From assembly GCF_000328565.1 (NCBI RefSeq), contig NC_019966.1, positions 1,488,001 to 1,552,000 on the forward strand: a DNA stretch of 64,000 bases, written 5' to 3'. The notes below the pieces were generated by a model. It was given only the letters and a program-made list of their open reading frames with translations, was not told the origin of the DNA and made no database searches. The position numbers and the translations under genes were made by a program. Of the stretch, positions 26,713-35,518 are shown piece after piece. Each line of letters begins with the position of its first letter. The stretch's first letter is position 1. Origin of the DNA: Mycobacterium sp. JS623. GTDB taxonomy: Bacteria; Actinomycetota; Actinomycetes; Mycobacteriales; Mycobacteriaceae.

Positions 26713-27432
26713 CTACTCGGCCTCTGACTTGGCCTGCCGCTGGTCGTGGTAGACCTTCCGCGTGTGCTCCGTATGGCGTTGCATGATGCTGCTCGCCAAA
26801 TCGGCGTCACCGGCCGCGATGGCCTTGATCAGTTCGGCATGTTCGGTCCATGCGCCTTGGCCGCGCGGCTGCGCGATCGGCAGGTAATACCAGTGCCACC
26901 GACGCTCGACAAGCCCAATGTGCTTGGCCAGTACGGAGTTTCCCGCAATCTCCGTGATCGCCTCATGCAGATTCACGTTCGCCCTTACCAGCGCTTCCGA
27001 GTCATTGGCGGCCAGTGCGTTGATGCCGTCCTGTTGCAACTCCCACAGCCGGTTGACGTCTTCAGCAGTTGCGTTCTCCGCGGCCAACCGGGCTGAGTAC
27101 GTCTCGAGGACGGTCCGGACCCCGAGCAGCTGGTCCACCTCGTCCTCCGACGGCGTGTGTACGAACGCGCCCTGCGCGGGGCGAAGATCGATCCATCCGT
27201 CGGTCTGCAACCGCTGCAATGCTTCACGCACCGGCTGGCGGCTCACGCCGAGATATTCGGCGAGCTCGTTTTCGACCAGGTGCTGACCGCGCTGCAGGGT
27301 GCCCTGCACGATCAGGTCCACGATCGCGTCGTACACCGCCTGGCGCAGGGGAGCCGGACGCTGGACCCGGCGCGCTGCGCCATCAATCAGCGTGGACGCG
27401 CGCTTACGGGGACTCGGGGTGGGTAGTGACAT
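26713..27432 (-). CDS. GntR family regulator (FCD type) 1
   Basis: This 239-residue regulator has an N-terminal winged helix (about 30-95: LRQAVYDAIVDLIVQGTL ... ELAEYLGVSRQPVREALQRL) and an FCD ligand domain of helices (about 105-225, with metal-binding His/Asp positions such as NLHEAITE and HAELIKAI). ATG 27432 follows GGAGGAA. It is about half identical by eye to the second GntR gene at 33.8-34.5 kb. Both flank the paired frc/MFS modules, and they are the likely binders of GCATAC-N-GTATGC. The ligand may be oxalate, oxalyl-CoA or glyoxylate; this is unproven. Confidence 0.9.
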   Translation of the reverse strand: MSLPTPSPRKRASTLIDGAARRVQRPAPLRQAVYDAIVDLIVQGTLQRGQHLVENELAEYLGVSRQPVREALQRLQTDGWIDLRPAQGAFVHTPSEDEVDQLLGVRTVLETYSARLAAENATAEDVNRLWELQQDGINALAANDSEALVRANVNLHEAITEIAGNSVLAKHIGLVERRWHWYYLPIAQPRGQGAWTEHAELIKAIAAGDADLASSIMQRHTEHTRKVYHDQRQAKSEAE

Positions 27433-27544
27433 GCGCGTTCCTCCGGCCAACTAGCTGGTTGCGGTCAACAGATTACCGGCTTTCGTATGCAATAAACTGC
27501 TATTGCCGCAATTGTTGTAGTGCGTACCCGCTGACCGGCAACAG

Positions 27545-27595
27545 AACACCCCGGGTGAGAGGTCCTGAGCAGGACGTCTGGTCACCCGGGGTGTT
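27545..27595 (-). terminator. Terminator of the frc2-MFS2 operon
   Basis: Arms of 14 bases (AACACCCCGGGTGA and its exact complement at 27582-27595) enclose a 23-base loop that itself contains a 5-bp hairpin (GTCCT/AGGAC). It follows the MFS2 stop by 15 bases and precedes the gntR1 promoter. Confidence 0.75.
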
Positions 27596-27610
27596 GTGTG
27601 CCGAAGCCGG

Positions 27611-28999
27611 TTAGTCGACGACGAGGACCTTGGCCTCTACCTGTGTCGGATCGGACCGCGTCGGCGTTGACTCTTTGAGCTTGGGCTGACGCAGCAGGAT
27701 TGAAAGGAAGGCGCAGGCGATGCCGACCGAACCGGCGATGCCGAACGCGGCGCCGTAACCCCACGTATCCACGACGACCGCGCCCAGGCCGGCACCGACC
27801 AGACCCGACACCAGCTTCGAGCTGTAGACCAGGCCGTAGTTGGTGGCGTTGTTGTTCTCACCGAAGTAGTCGGCCGTCATCGCCGCGAACAACGGGAAGA
27901 TCGCGCCACCACCGAAGCCGGACACCATCGACGCCAACAGGAACAGCGGCATGCTGCCGATCGAACCGGAGAAGTACACCGCGAACTGGGCCAGGCCCAG
28001 CACCACGCACACGATGATGAGCGTGTCCCTGCGGCCCACGCGGTCGGAGATCCAGCCGATCACGCCGCGGCCGGTGCCGTTGACGATCGCCTTGAAACTC
28101 ATCGCGAGTGCGACGATGCCGCCGGCGAAGCCCATCTCCTTGCCGAACGGCACCTGCATCGCGATCCCGAAGATGTTGATGCCCGCGGTGCACAGCAGCA
28201 CGAACCACATTAGCGGCAGAATGCCGGTCTTGATGGCTTCCTTCGGGGTGTACTGCTTGACCGCAGGCGGGTTCTTCCGCAGTGCGCGGCGAATCTTCGG
28301 GTCGTCGTTGACCTTTAGTGGGTCGACGTGCGGCGGCCACCAGTTCTTCGGGGGGTCGACGAAGAAGAAGCCACAAAGCGCGACGACCGACGCCAGGAAG
28401 ATGCCGACCGCCAATAGGATGCCCTCGTAGTTCTCCAGGTCCATGTAGTTGGTGAACAAGAAGATGAAAGGCACCGAGCCGTAGGCGAAGCCGCCGTTGA
28501 CGAAGCCCGTCTTGCCGCCCTTGCGTTCCGGATACCACTTGCCCACCATGTTGATGCACGTGGCGTACACGAAGCCGGCGCCGCCGCCGCCGAACAATCC
28601 GAAGCCGAGGTAGGCAAGGATGACGTGCGGGGCGAACGCCAGCGACAGGTATCCAAGGAATGCCCCGCCCGCACCGAGCAACATCGCAGAGCGTGCCGAC
28701 AGCTTGCCGCTCTCCCGCATTTGGCCGACTGGGAATGCGACGGCGGCCTGGAACATCACCCACACGCCCAGCAACCAGAAGATGTGGGCGCCGTGCCAAC
28801 CGTGTGCCTCCGACAGCGTGTCGTCGGCTGACGTGAACGCATATTCGGAAGAGCTGATGGCCATCATTGAAATCCACGGGAGCCATACCATCCAGGCCCG
28901 TGACCGTCCGAGGATGTCGCGGTCGGTCTCGCCGACTCGATACACCCGGCCGTTATCGTCGACTACCTCGCGGTATGCCGGCTGAGCTGACGCGTTCAT
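27611..28999 (-). CDS. OFA/OxlT-like MFS transporter 2
   Basis: This 462-residue, 12-helix MFS protein is of the oxalate/formate antiporter family. Landmarks are WISDRVGRRDT in the central loop, GKWYPERKGGKTGFVNGGFAYG, FVDPPKNWWPPHVDP and DYFGENNNATNYGLVYSSK. A near-consensus ribosome site (AAGGAGATTCG) precedes the ATG. It follows frc2 by 65 bases, forming a transferase-transporter module that is mirrored by frc3-MFS3. Oxalate or a related dicarboxylate is the expected substrate. Confidence 0.88.
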   Translation of the reverse strand: MNASAQPAYREVVDDNGRVYRVGETDRDILGRSRAWMVWLPWISMMAISSSEYAFTSADDTLSEAHGWHGAHIFWLLGVWVMFQAAVAFPVGQMRESGKLSARSAMLLGAGGAFLGYLSLAFAPHVILAYLGFGLFGGGGAGFVYATCINMVGKWYPERKGGKTGFVNGGFAYGSVPFIFLFTNYMDLENYEGILLAVGIFLASVVALCGFFFVDPPKNWWPPHVDPLKVNDDPKIRRALRKNPPAVKQYTPKEAIKTGILPLMWFVLLCTAGINIFGIAMQVPFGKEMGFAGGIVALAMSFKAIVNGTGRGVIGWISDRVGRRDTLIIVCVVLGLAQFAVYFSGSIGSMPLFLLASMVSGFGGGAIFPLFAAMTADYFGENNNATNYGLVYSSKLVSGLVGAGLGAVVVDTWGYGAAFGIAGSVGIACAFLSILLRQPKLKESTPTRSDPTQVEAKVLVVD

Positions 29000-29064
29000 G
29001 CCTGTCGAATCTCCTTTTCGTCTCTGTATACTGCCGACTGTCTGCTTTCTTGGTGGCGGAATCG

Positions 29065-30291
29065 TTAGATGACTCCCTTCGCCTTCAGCGCGGAGAGCTG
29101 GTCACCAAGCCCGAGCTCGTCGCCGTAGATGTGTGCGTTGTGCTCGCCCAGCAAAGGGGAGCGGACGACGTCGACAGGGGAGTCGGACAGCTTGATCGGG
29201 CAGCCGACCGTCGTGAACTCGCCGCGTTCGGGGTGAGCCACCCGCACAACCATGTCGTTGGCTGCTAACGAGGCGTCCTCGATGATTTCCTTCGTGGAAA
29301 GGATTGGGCCGCAGGGGATGTTGTGCGCGGTCAGCTGCGCGAGCGCCTGCCATTTGCCAAGGCCCATCGTCCACTCCTCGATGAGCTGGAACATCTTGTC
29401 CAACTTGTTCAATCGCGCCTGCGGCGTGCTCCACTCGGGATCGGTGACCAGCTCGGGCCTGCCGATCAGATGCGCGATCGGTTCCCAGCCCACCGGCTGT
29501 ACGACCACATAGATGTAGTCATTCGGCCCACCAGGCGCGCATTTGACGGCCCAGCCCGGCTGCCCACCGCCGGACGCGTTGCCCGATCGCGGGACGCAGT
29601 CGCCGAAGTCTTCGTTGGGGTATTCGCCGAGCGGTCCGTGCTGCAGCCGTTGGTGGTCGCGCAACTTGACCCGGCACAGGTTGAGCACCGCGTGTTGCAT
29701 GGCGACGGTGACGCGCTGCCCGCGACCGGTGTGCTCGCGTTGATAGAGCGCGGCCAGAATGCCGGCCACTGTGTGGATACCTGTGCCGGAGTCGCCGATC
29801 TGGGCTCCGGTGGCCATCGGCGGTCCTTCTTCGAAGCCGGTCGTGCTCATCGATCCGCCCATCGCCTGCGCGATGACTTCGTAGGCCTTGTAGTGCGTGT
29901 AGGGGCCGTCGCCAAAACCCTTGATGGAGGCGAAGATCAGCCGCGGGTTGATGCGCTGCAGTTCCTCCCACCCGAAGCCCATGCGCTCGATTGCGCCGGG
30001 GCCGAAGTTCTCGGCGAGGATGTCGAACCGGGGGAGCAGGTCGGTGAAGATGCGCTTGCCCTCTGCGGACTTCATGTTGAGCGTGATGCTGCGCTTATTG
30101 CAGTTGAGCATCGTGAAGTAGAGGCTGTCGGCGCCAGGGATGTCCCGAAGCTGCTTGCGCGTGACGTCGCCCGCGGGTGCCTCCACCTTCACGACGTCCG
30201 CGCCGAGCCAGGCCAGGATCTGCGTGCACGACGGGCCGGACTGGACATGTGTCATATCCAGGACGCGCACGCCTTCGAGTGCCTTTCCCAA
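29065..30291 (-). CDS. Class III CoA-transferase, Frc-like 2
   Basis: This 408-residue CaiB/Frc-family protein has catalytic Asp167 ([13 protein letters not shown]) and the glycine loop [11 protein letters not shown]. Compared with frc, the segment before the Asp reads [17 protein letters not shown] instead of [16 protein letters not shown], and an internal stretch near 225-235 is shorter. It therefore probably uses a different CoA donor, for example acetyl- or succinyl-CoA:oxalate transfer as in YfdE-type enzymes. It is the first gene of frc2-MFS2, with an operator copy 172 bases upstream. The exact reaction is inferred. Confidence 0.87.
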   Translation of the reverse strand: MGKALEGVRVLDMTHVQSGPSCTQILAWLGADVVKVEAPAGDVTRKQLRDIPGADSLYFTMLNCNKRSITLNMKSAEGKRIFTDLLPRFDILAENFGPGAIERMGFGWEELQRINPRLIFASIKGFGDGPYTHYKAYEVIAQAMGGSMSTTGFEEGPPMATGAQIGDSGTGIHTVAGILAALYQREHTGRGQRVTVAMQHAVLNLCRVKLRDHQRLQHGPLGEYPNEDFGDCVPRSGNASGGGQPGWAVKCAPGGPNDYIYVVVQPVGWEPIAHLIGRPELVTDPEWSTPQARLNKLDKMFQLIEEWTMGLGKWQALAQLTAHNIPCGPILSTKEIIEDASLAANDMVVRVAHPERGEFTTVGCPIKLSDSPVDVVRSPLLGEHNAHIYGDELGLGDQLSALKAKGVI

Positions 30292-30462
30292 GACAGTCCC
30301 CTTATTTGGTGGACGTGTCGTCAGCGCACCCCGACGCTCGCGCGTCGAAGCCGGACCACACGTTGATCAGTGACCGCTTGCCGGACCCGGCACAGCTCGC
30401 TGCTTCGAAGTGGTTTGTGAAGGCAGTCACTCGTCTCGTCGGAAAGTAACGGACATCACAGG

Positions 30463-30475
30463 GCGTACGGTATAC
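30463..30475. promoter_or_regulatory. GCATAC-N-GTATGC operator copy before frc2
   Basis: GCGTACGGTATAC matches 10 of 12 specified bases of the palindrome; one transition in each half (GCgTAC, GTATaC) keeps it symmetrical. It lies 172 bases upstream of frc2. A further CATAC half lies at 30478-30482. Confidence 0.5.
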
Positions 30476-30862
30476 CTCATACAATCTGGATGCAAGCCCC
30501 GAGTTTCCTGCCGATTGCCTGACGTGTCTTCAACTACCGCCCATAGCCGCGTATCATGCCGCGTCGCCGCCAGCGTCCCGGTCTCGCCCACACGGCTCCC
30601 GCGGGGGCACACGCGCATGATCAATCCACCCAGCCGTGTCATGTAATCCGTTGTGTTACAACGATTTGTCGATGCGACGCGGTCGCGTATCGACACGCGT
30701 CGTTGTGCCGTTTCGAACCCCTGTGGGCGGGGTCGTTGTAACGGTGAATTGGCCTGTCGCCGAGTGTCAGCGGGGCGCAGTTTTTATCCCTGACAGAGAA
30801 GTCTGTGAGTCCTGGCCGATCGCTGGACAACCCGTGTTGCGTACACCACACTGTTGTCTACC

Positions 30863-30875
30863 TCATACGGTATGC
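30863..30875. promoter_or_regulatory. GCATAC-N-GTATGC operator copy before frc3
   Basis: TCATACGGTATGC matches 11 of 12 specified bases. It lies 62 bases before the chosen frc3 start, which is one reason to reject an earlier TTG start at 30854 that would place the operator inside the gene. Confidence 0.6.
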
Positions 30876-30937
30876 AATCTTGTGACGAGCTTCTCGGCAC
30901 GACGAAGCAACCGGCTCGAGTGAAGGAAGTACAACGG

Positions 30938-32215
30938 ATGATTCAGCTCCCCCCGGTCAGCGACATGGCGGATTCCGATGCGCCGACCGTCAAGGCGCTT
31001 TCTGGCGTTCGAGTGCTCGACATGACGCATGTGCAGTCAGGTCCGTCGGCCACCCAATTGCTCGCCTGGCTGGGCGCAGACGTCATCAAGCTCGAGGCGC
31101 CGGGCACTGGCGACGTCACCCGCAGCCAACTTCGCGATGTCCCCGGGGCCGACAGTCTGTACTTCACGATGCTCAACTGCAATAAGCGCAGCATCACCGT
31201 GAACATGAAGAGCGAGGAGGGCAAGCGGATCTTCACCGATCTGGTGTCTCGCGTCGACATCCTGGTCGAGAACTTCGGCCCCGGCGTGGTCGATCGGTTC
31301 GGTTTCCCGTGGGAGCGGCTGCGCGAGATCAACCCGCGGCTGATCTATGCGTCCATCAAGGGCTTCGGTCCGGGTAAGTATTTCGACTTCAAGGCCTACG
31401 AAGTCATCGCGCAGGCGATGGGCGGCTCGATGGCTACCACCGGTTTCGAGGACGGCCCGCCCGTGGCGACCGGTGCACAGATCGGTGATTCTGGTACCGG
31501 AATCCACCTGGTGTCAGGGATTTTGGCCGCGCTCTATCAGCGAACCAATACCGGCCGCGGGCAGCGTGTCGAGGTGGCCATGCAGGAGGCGGTGCTCAAC
31601 CTGTGCCGTGTCAAGCTTCGCGATCAACAGCGGCTCGCCGCGGGCCCGCTTCGGGAGTATCCGAACCAACAGTTCGGCGACGAGGTCCCGCGCTCGGGCA
31701 ACGCGTCGGGTGGCGGCCAACCGGGGTGGGCGGTCAAGACCAAGGGCGGTGGCCCGAACGACTACATCTACGTGATCGTGCAGCCGCTCGGCTGGGCGCC
31801 GCTGGCCGAACTGATCGGCAGGCCCGACCTTGCCGATCACCCCGACTGGTCACGTCCGGAGGACCGGCTTCCCAAACTGGACAAGGTTTTTGCGTTGATC
31901 GAGGACTGGTCGGAGCGACACACCAAATGGGAGGCGTTGGAAGCGCTCAACGCGCTGAACATCCCGTGCGGCCCGGTGCTCTCGACTCGGGAGCTCATCG
32001 AGGATGAGACGCTCACCGAACTCGGTGCGATCGTCACCGTCGAGCATCCCGAGCGCGGTGCGTTCAAGACGGTCGGCTCTCCGCTGCGGCTGTCTGATTC
32101 CCCGGTCGACATCGTTCGCTCGCCGTTGCTCGGCGAGCACACCGACGAGATCTGCGCCGAGCTCGGCTATTCGCCCGAGCAGCTCGAGCTGTTCAGGGTC
32201 GCCGGCGTCATCTGA
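30938..32215 (+). CDS. Class III CoA-transferase, Frc-like 3
   Basis: This 425-residue CoA-transferase is very similar to Frc-like 2 ([53 protein letters not shown]). The catalytic Asp is D184 and the glycine loop [11 protein letters not shown] is intact. A 20-residue N-terminal extension precedes the conserved core. The ATG at 30938 follows AAGGAAG. It is divergent from frc2 and followed by MFS3. It probably charges oxalate with CoA from an acyl-CoA donor to start the cycle before formyl-CoA is available. Confidence 0.87.
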   Translation: MIQLPPVSDMADSDAPTVKALSGVRVLDMTHVQSGPSATQLLAWLGADVIKLEAPGTGDVTRSQLRDVPGADSLYFTMLNCNKRSITVNMKSEEGKRIFTDLVSRVDILVENFGPGVVDRFGFPWERLREINPRLIYASIKGFGPGKYFDFKAYEVIAQAMGGSMATTGFEDGPPVATGAQIGDSGTGIHLVSGILAALYQRTNTGRGQRVEVAMQEAVLNLCRVKLRDQQRLAAGPLREYPNQQFGDEVPRSGNASGGGQPGWAVKTKGGGPNDYIYVIVQPLGWAPLAELIGRPDLADHPDWSRPEDRLPKLDKVFALIEDWSERHTKWEALEALNALNIPCGPVLSTRELIEDETLTELGAIVTVEHPERGAFKTVGSPLRLSDSPVDIVRSPLLGEHTDEICAELGYSPEQLELFRVAGVI

Positions 32216-32376
32216 GCCAAGCGATCTGCGACGAAAGGACAGAACCGTCATGCGATAGACCGCGCGAAAACCGCAGCCGCGGTTAGTGATTGCGTCACGC
32301 GGGCTGGCACCCGCATGAAGCCAAGCAAGCGCTCCGGTGCGCGTGCCTTCATCAATTCGTAGAAAGAGAATCGAGC

Positions 32377-33765
32377 ATGTCGTCAACTTTCGCAAGTTAT
32401 CGCGAGGTCATCGACGCGAACGGCCGGGTATACCGTGTCGGCGAAACCGACCGTGAACTACTCGGCAGATCGCGGACGTGGATGATCTGGCTGCCGTGGA
32501 TGGCCATGATGGCCGTGAGCGTGTACGAGTATGGCTACGGCGCCGCCGCGAAAGCCATCAGGGAAGCTCACCATTGGAGCCAGCCCGAAACGTTCTGGCT
32601 CCTGTCGATCTGGGCCTTCTTCCAGGCAGGCGTGGCCTTCCCCGCAGGCAAGCTGCGCGAAAAGGGCATCGTGTCGCCGCGTGCGGCGATGTTGCTCGGC
32701 GCGGTCCTCTCGGCGCTCGGCTTCGCCAGCATCACCCAGGGCAACCTGGTGCTTGCCTACCTCGGCTTCGCCGTATGCGGGGGCATCGGAGCAGGCCTGG
32801 TCTATGCGACGTGCATCAACCTCGTCGGCAAGTGGTATCCGGAACGCCGCGGTGGCAAGACCGGATTCGTCAACGGTGGATTCGCCTATGGCGCAGTCCC
32901 ATTCATCTTCATTTTCAGTTATGCGTTGCACCCGCACACGTACGTCTGGGTGCTCGATCTGGTTGCGGCGTACATGCTGATTGTCTGCGCGGCATGTGGC
33001 TGGCTGTTCCGCGATCCGCCAAAGAACTGGTGGCCGTCCGACGTCGACCCGTTGAAGTGGGCGGACAGCAAGAGCGGTGCGGCGAGCCTGAAGAAGAACC
33101 CGCCCGCGGCGCGGCAGTACACCCCGATGGAGGCCATCAAGACCGGCATGTTGCCGCTGATGTGGCTCTCGCTCGGAATCAGCGCCGGCGTCTCGCTTTT
33201 CGGCATCAGCTACATGGTGCCGTTCGCCAAGGATCTCGGGTTCGGGCCCTTGATCGCCGCGTCGTCCGCTGGTGTGCTGTCGATCATCAACGGCACAGGA
33301 CGCACGGTTACCGGCTGGCTGTCGGACAAGTTCGGACGTAAGCAGACCCTGCTGGTTGTGCTCCTCATCGAGGCCCTGTCGCTGGTCGGGTTGCTGTACG
33401 CCGGCAAAGCCGAGAGCGAAATCGCATTCCTTGGCTTCGCCTTCCTGGTCGGCTTCGGCGGCGGCGCGTTCTACCCGATGTTCGCCTCGCTGACGCCCGA
33501 CTACTTCGGCGAGAACAACAATGCCAGCAACTACGGCCTGGTCTACAGCTCCAAGCTGGTGGGCTCGATCGTGGGAATTGGCGTGGGCGCCAGCGTGATT
33601 GACGCGTGGGGCTACACCGGTGCGTACTGGCTGGCCGCCGCGAGTGCTCTGGTGTCAGCGGCGATCGCAACCTTCCTGCGGCAGCCGGGTCGCCCGCGAG
33701 TACCCGTTGCCCAGTCAGATCCAGCCGTCAGCGAAAAATCGCTGACACCGACGTTGGCCGACTGA
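32377..33765 (+). CDS. OFA/OxlT-like MFS transporter 3
   Basis: This 462-residue, 12-helix MFS protein is the closest paralogue of MFS2 (REVIDANGRVYRVGETDR at the N-terminus, WLSDKFGRKQT, DYFGENNNASNYGLVYSSK). The start at 32377 follows AGAAAGAG. It lies 161 bases after frc3; the gap contains no terminator, so the pair is probably one transcript. It is convergent with gntR2, 31 bases away. Oxalate uptake, perhaps in exchange for formate, is the expected role. Confidence 0.88.
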   Translation: MSSTFASYREVIDANGRVYRVGETDRELLGRSRTWMIWLPWMAMMAVSVYEYGYGAAAKAIREAHHWSQPETFWLLSIWAFFQAGVAFPAGKLREKGIVSPRAAMLLGAVLSALGFASITQGNLVLAYLGFAVCGGIGAGLVYATCINLVGKWYPERRGGKTGFVNGGFAYGAVPFIFIFSYALHPHTYVWVLDLVAAYMLIVCAACGWLFRDPPKNWWPSDVDPLKWADSKSGAASLKKNPPAARQYTPMEAIKTGMLPLMWLSLGISAGVSLFGISYMVPFAKDLGFGPLIAASSAGVLSIINGTGRTVTGWLSDKFGRKQTLLVVLLIEALSLVGLLYAGKAESEIAFLGFAFLVGFGGGAFYPMFASLTPDYFGENNNASNYGLVYSSKLVGSIVGIGVGASVIDAWGYTGAYWLAAASALVSAAIATFLRQPGRPRVPVAQSDPAVSEKSLTPTLAD

Positions 33766-33796
33766 TCCGGGCGCCGAGGCGGCCGAGGGTGAACGC

Positions 33797-34522
33797 TCAG
33801 ACGTTCCCCTTGGCCGCCTTCTGGCGTCGCTGCTCTTGATAGATCTCCCTGGTGCGCTCGGTGTGCAGCCGCATCAGGGTGCAGGCTCGTCCGGCGTCTC
33901 GATTGGCGATCGCTTCGATCAACTCGGCATGCTCCCCCCAGGCGGCTTTCGAACGCACCTGGGCAATGGGCAAGTAGTACCACCGCACCCTGTGCTCGAC
34001 GGACGCCCTGAGGTCGGCCAGAACTTTATTGCCTGACATCGTCACGATATGGGTGTGTAGCGAGGCGTTTGCGGCGACGAGAACCTCTTCATCATCCACG
34101 GCAAGCGCTTCCTCGCCGATGCGCTGGAGCTCGTGCAGGTGCTCGATCTGTTCGGGCGTGGCGTGCTCGGCCGCGAGCCGCGCGGACTCCGCCTCGAGAA
34201 GGCTGCGTGCGGCGAGCAGCTGATCGGCCTCAGACTCGGTGGGGACGTGGACGAACGCGCCGAGCGCCGGGCGCAGGTCCACCCATCCTTCGGTATGCAT
34301 GCGCTGCAACGCTTCTCGGACGGGCTGTCGACTGACTCCGAGCGCATCGGCCAGATCCTTCTCGACCAGATGCTGACCTGGCTCCAGCTCACGAGTGATG
34401 ATCATCTCGACGAGGGCCTCGAAGACAGCCTCGCGCAACGGTGCGGGGCGCTCGACGATCGGCGCCCTTTTCAGCGCCGCCGCGCCACCGAGGGTGGCGG
34501 TCGAGGTTAACGGGTGGGGCAT
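33797..34522 (-). CDS. GntR family regulator (FCD type) 2
   Basis: This 241-residue paralogue of gntR1 has a recognition-helix segment nearly identical to it (LGVSRQPVREALQRMHTEGWVDLRPALGAFVH), so both proteins should read the same operator. The FCD domain (about 105-225) differs more, which could mean different ligands. AGAAGGG lies before the ATG. It is divergent from iclR across a 178-bp gap that holds a degenerate operator-like word and an IclR-type site. Confidence 0.9.
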   Translation of the reverse strand: MPHPLTSTATLGGAAALKRAPIVERPAPLREAVFEALVEMIITRELEPGQHLVEKDLADALGVSRQPVREALQRMHTEGWVDLRPALGAFVHVPTESEADQLLAARSLLEAESARLAAEHATPEQIEHLHELQRIGEEALAVDDEEVLVAANASLHTHIVTMSGNKVLADLRASVEHRVRWYYLPIAQVRSKAAWGEHAELIEAIANRDAGRACTLMRLHTERTREIYQEQRRQKAAKGNV

Positions 34523-34557
34523 TGGGCCGCCCTTCTAGTCGCGGCAGGGTCTTAACA

Positions 34558-34570
34558 GCATACAGTCGTC
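34558..34570. promoter_or_regulatory. Degenerate operator-like word upstream of gntR2
   Basis: GCATACAGTCGTC keeps one perfect GCATAC half and matches 9 of 12 bases overall. It is 36 bases before gntR2, a sensible place for autoregulation, but matches of this quality are expected by chance in the window. Confidence 0.25.
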
Positions 34571-34652
34571 AGGATCCAATCGACTCCGCCTTAGCGCTGA
34601 GACATGCCGCACACCCGTCCGGGCTCAAGCGGTCCGCGTCGTCCTTCGGATA

Positions 34653-34669
34653 ATTTCGCTATACGGAAT
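34653..34669. promoter_or_regulatory. Probable IclR operator before iclR
   Basis: ATTTCGCTATACGGAAT fits ATTyCG-N5-CGrAAT, a pattern also found twice at 39.1-39.3 kb. It ends 31 bases before the GTG of iclR, which fits autoregulation. Confidence 0.55.
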
Positions 34670-34700
34670 AGGCTTGTCACTTTACGGATCGGAGGTCGTT

Positions 34701-35447
34701 GTGGCGGAGGGCGTGCAATCAGTTGAGCGTGCCTTCGAGCTGCTCGAGATCATGTCGAGTTCGGGCGGCAGTGTGGCGTTGGGGGAGTTGGCCGCTCGCG
34801 CCGAGCTGCCGCAGCCGACCATTCACCGCCTAGTCCGGACGCTGCTCGCGATGGGCTACGTGAGGCAGCTCGAGAACCGTCGCTATGCGCTGGGACCCAA
34901 ACTGATTCGGCTTGGCGAAAGCGCCGCGCAGCTGATTGGCGCGTGGTCGCGGCCCCACCTGACCGAACTGGTCGAGCGGACGGGCGAGAGCGCCAACATG
35001 GCCGTCCTCGACAACGACATGGCGGTCTACGTCGCACAGGTGCCGTCGCCGCACGCGATGCGGATGTTCACCGAAGTGGGCAGGCGGGTCCACCTGCACT
35101 GCACCGGCGTCGGCAAGGCGCTGCTCATGCAACTTCCCAATGACAGTGTGGAGGCGCTGATGAGGCGCGCGGGCATGCCTGCGGCCAACGAGAATTCGTT
35201 CACCACCCCCGAGGCGTTGATCCGAGACATCGAGCTGAGCCGGTCCCGCGGCTATGCCGTCGACGAAGGCGAGCAAGAGATCGGCGTTCGGTGCTTCGCC
35301 GTACCCGTACCGGACGCCCCCACTCCGACCGCGATCTCGATCTCGGGACCGGCTGCCCGTCTCACGTTGAAGTCGGCGACGAAAGTGACGCCGCTGCTGA
35401 AACGCGTTGCCCGCGATATCGCCTCGGAGTTCGAAGCGCTTGCATAG
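34701..35447 (+). CDS. IclR family regulator of the glyoxylate-glycerate genes
   Basis: This 248-residue IclR protein has its winged helix at about 1-75 (SVERAFELLEIMSS ... LPQPTIHRLVRTLLAMGYV) and an effector domain at about 80-245 (HCTGVGKALL, GYAVDEGEQEIGVRCFAVPV). The GTG at 34701 follows GGAGG; an in-frame TTG at 34674 lacks a ribosome site. It is convergent with gcl. AllR, an IclR protein, represses gcl-hyi-glxR in E. coli and responds to glyoxylate. The shared 17-bp motif at iclR, hyi and glxK suggests the same logic here. Confidence 0.9.
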   Translation: MAEGVQSVERAFELLEIMSSSGGSVALGELAARAELPQPTIHRLVRTLLAMGYVRQLENRRYALGPKLIRLGESAAQLIGAWSRPHLTELVERTGESANMAVLDNDMAVYVAQVPSPHAMRMFTEVGRRVHLHCTGVGKALLMQLPNDSVEALMRRAGMPAANENSFTTPEALIRDIELSRSRGYAVDEGEQEIGVRCFAVPVPDAPTPTAISISGPAARLTLKSATKVTPLLKRVARDIASEFEALA

Positions 35448-35450
35448 ATC

Positions 35451-35516
35451 CCGCCGAGTGTGGGCTTATGTCACGCTTCAAGCGGCGCAAGCGTGCGGGT
35501 AACCCACGTTCGGCGG
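35451..35516. terminator. Bidirectional stem-loop between iclR and gcl
   Basis: Arms CCGCCGAGTGTGGG (35451-35464) and CCCACGTTCGGCGG (35503-35516) pair with two mismatches. An inner stem ACGCTT/AAGCGT lies within the loop. It fills the gap between the two convergent stops. Confidence 0.5.
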
Positions 35517-35518
35517 AA

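Larger units (their letters stand above)
30292..30937. other. 646-bp divergent control region between frc2 and frc3
   Basis: No convincing gene is present. It holds two near-perfect copies of the shared operator exactly 400 bp apart, each upstream of one divergent gene. A pair of 10-base inverted repeats (GTTACAACGA at 30655-30664, complement at 30733-30742) brackets a sequence of weaker dyads. The length suggests two independent promoters with long leaders. Confidence 0.6.

Noticed and set aside
27485..27490. GTATGC half-site upstream of gntR1
   Set aside because: Only one half of the palindrome is present, which is expected by chance.
30655..30742. A structured RNA or tRNA in the frc2-frc3 gap
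   Set aside because: The inverted repeats do not form a tRNA or a recognisable riboswitch, and nothing else supports transcription of an RNA gene.
32250..32258. A two-codon frame (ATG CGA TAG) with a ribosome site between frc3 and MFS3
   Set aside because: Too short to support as a gene or regulatory minigene from sequence alone.
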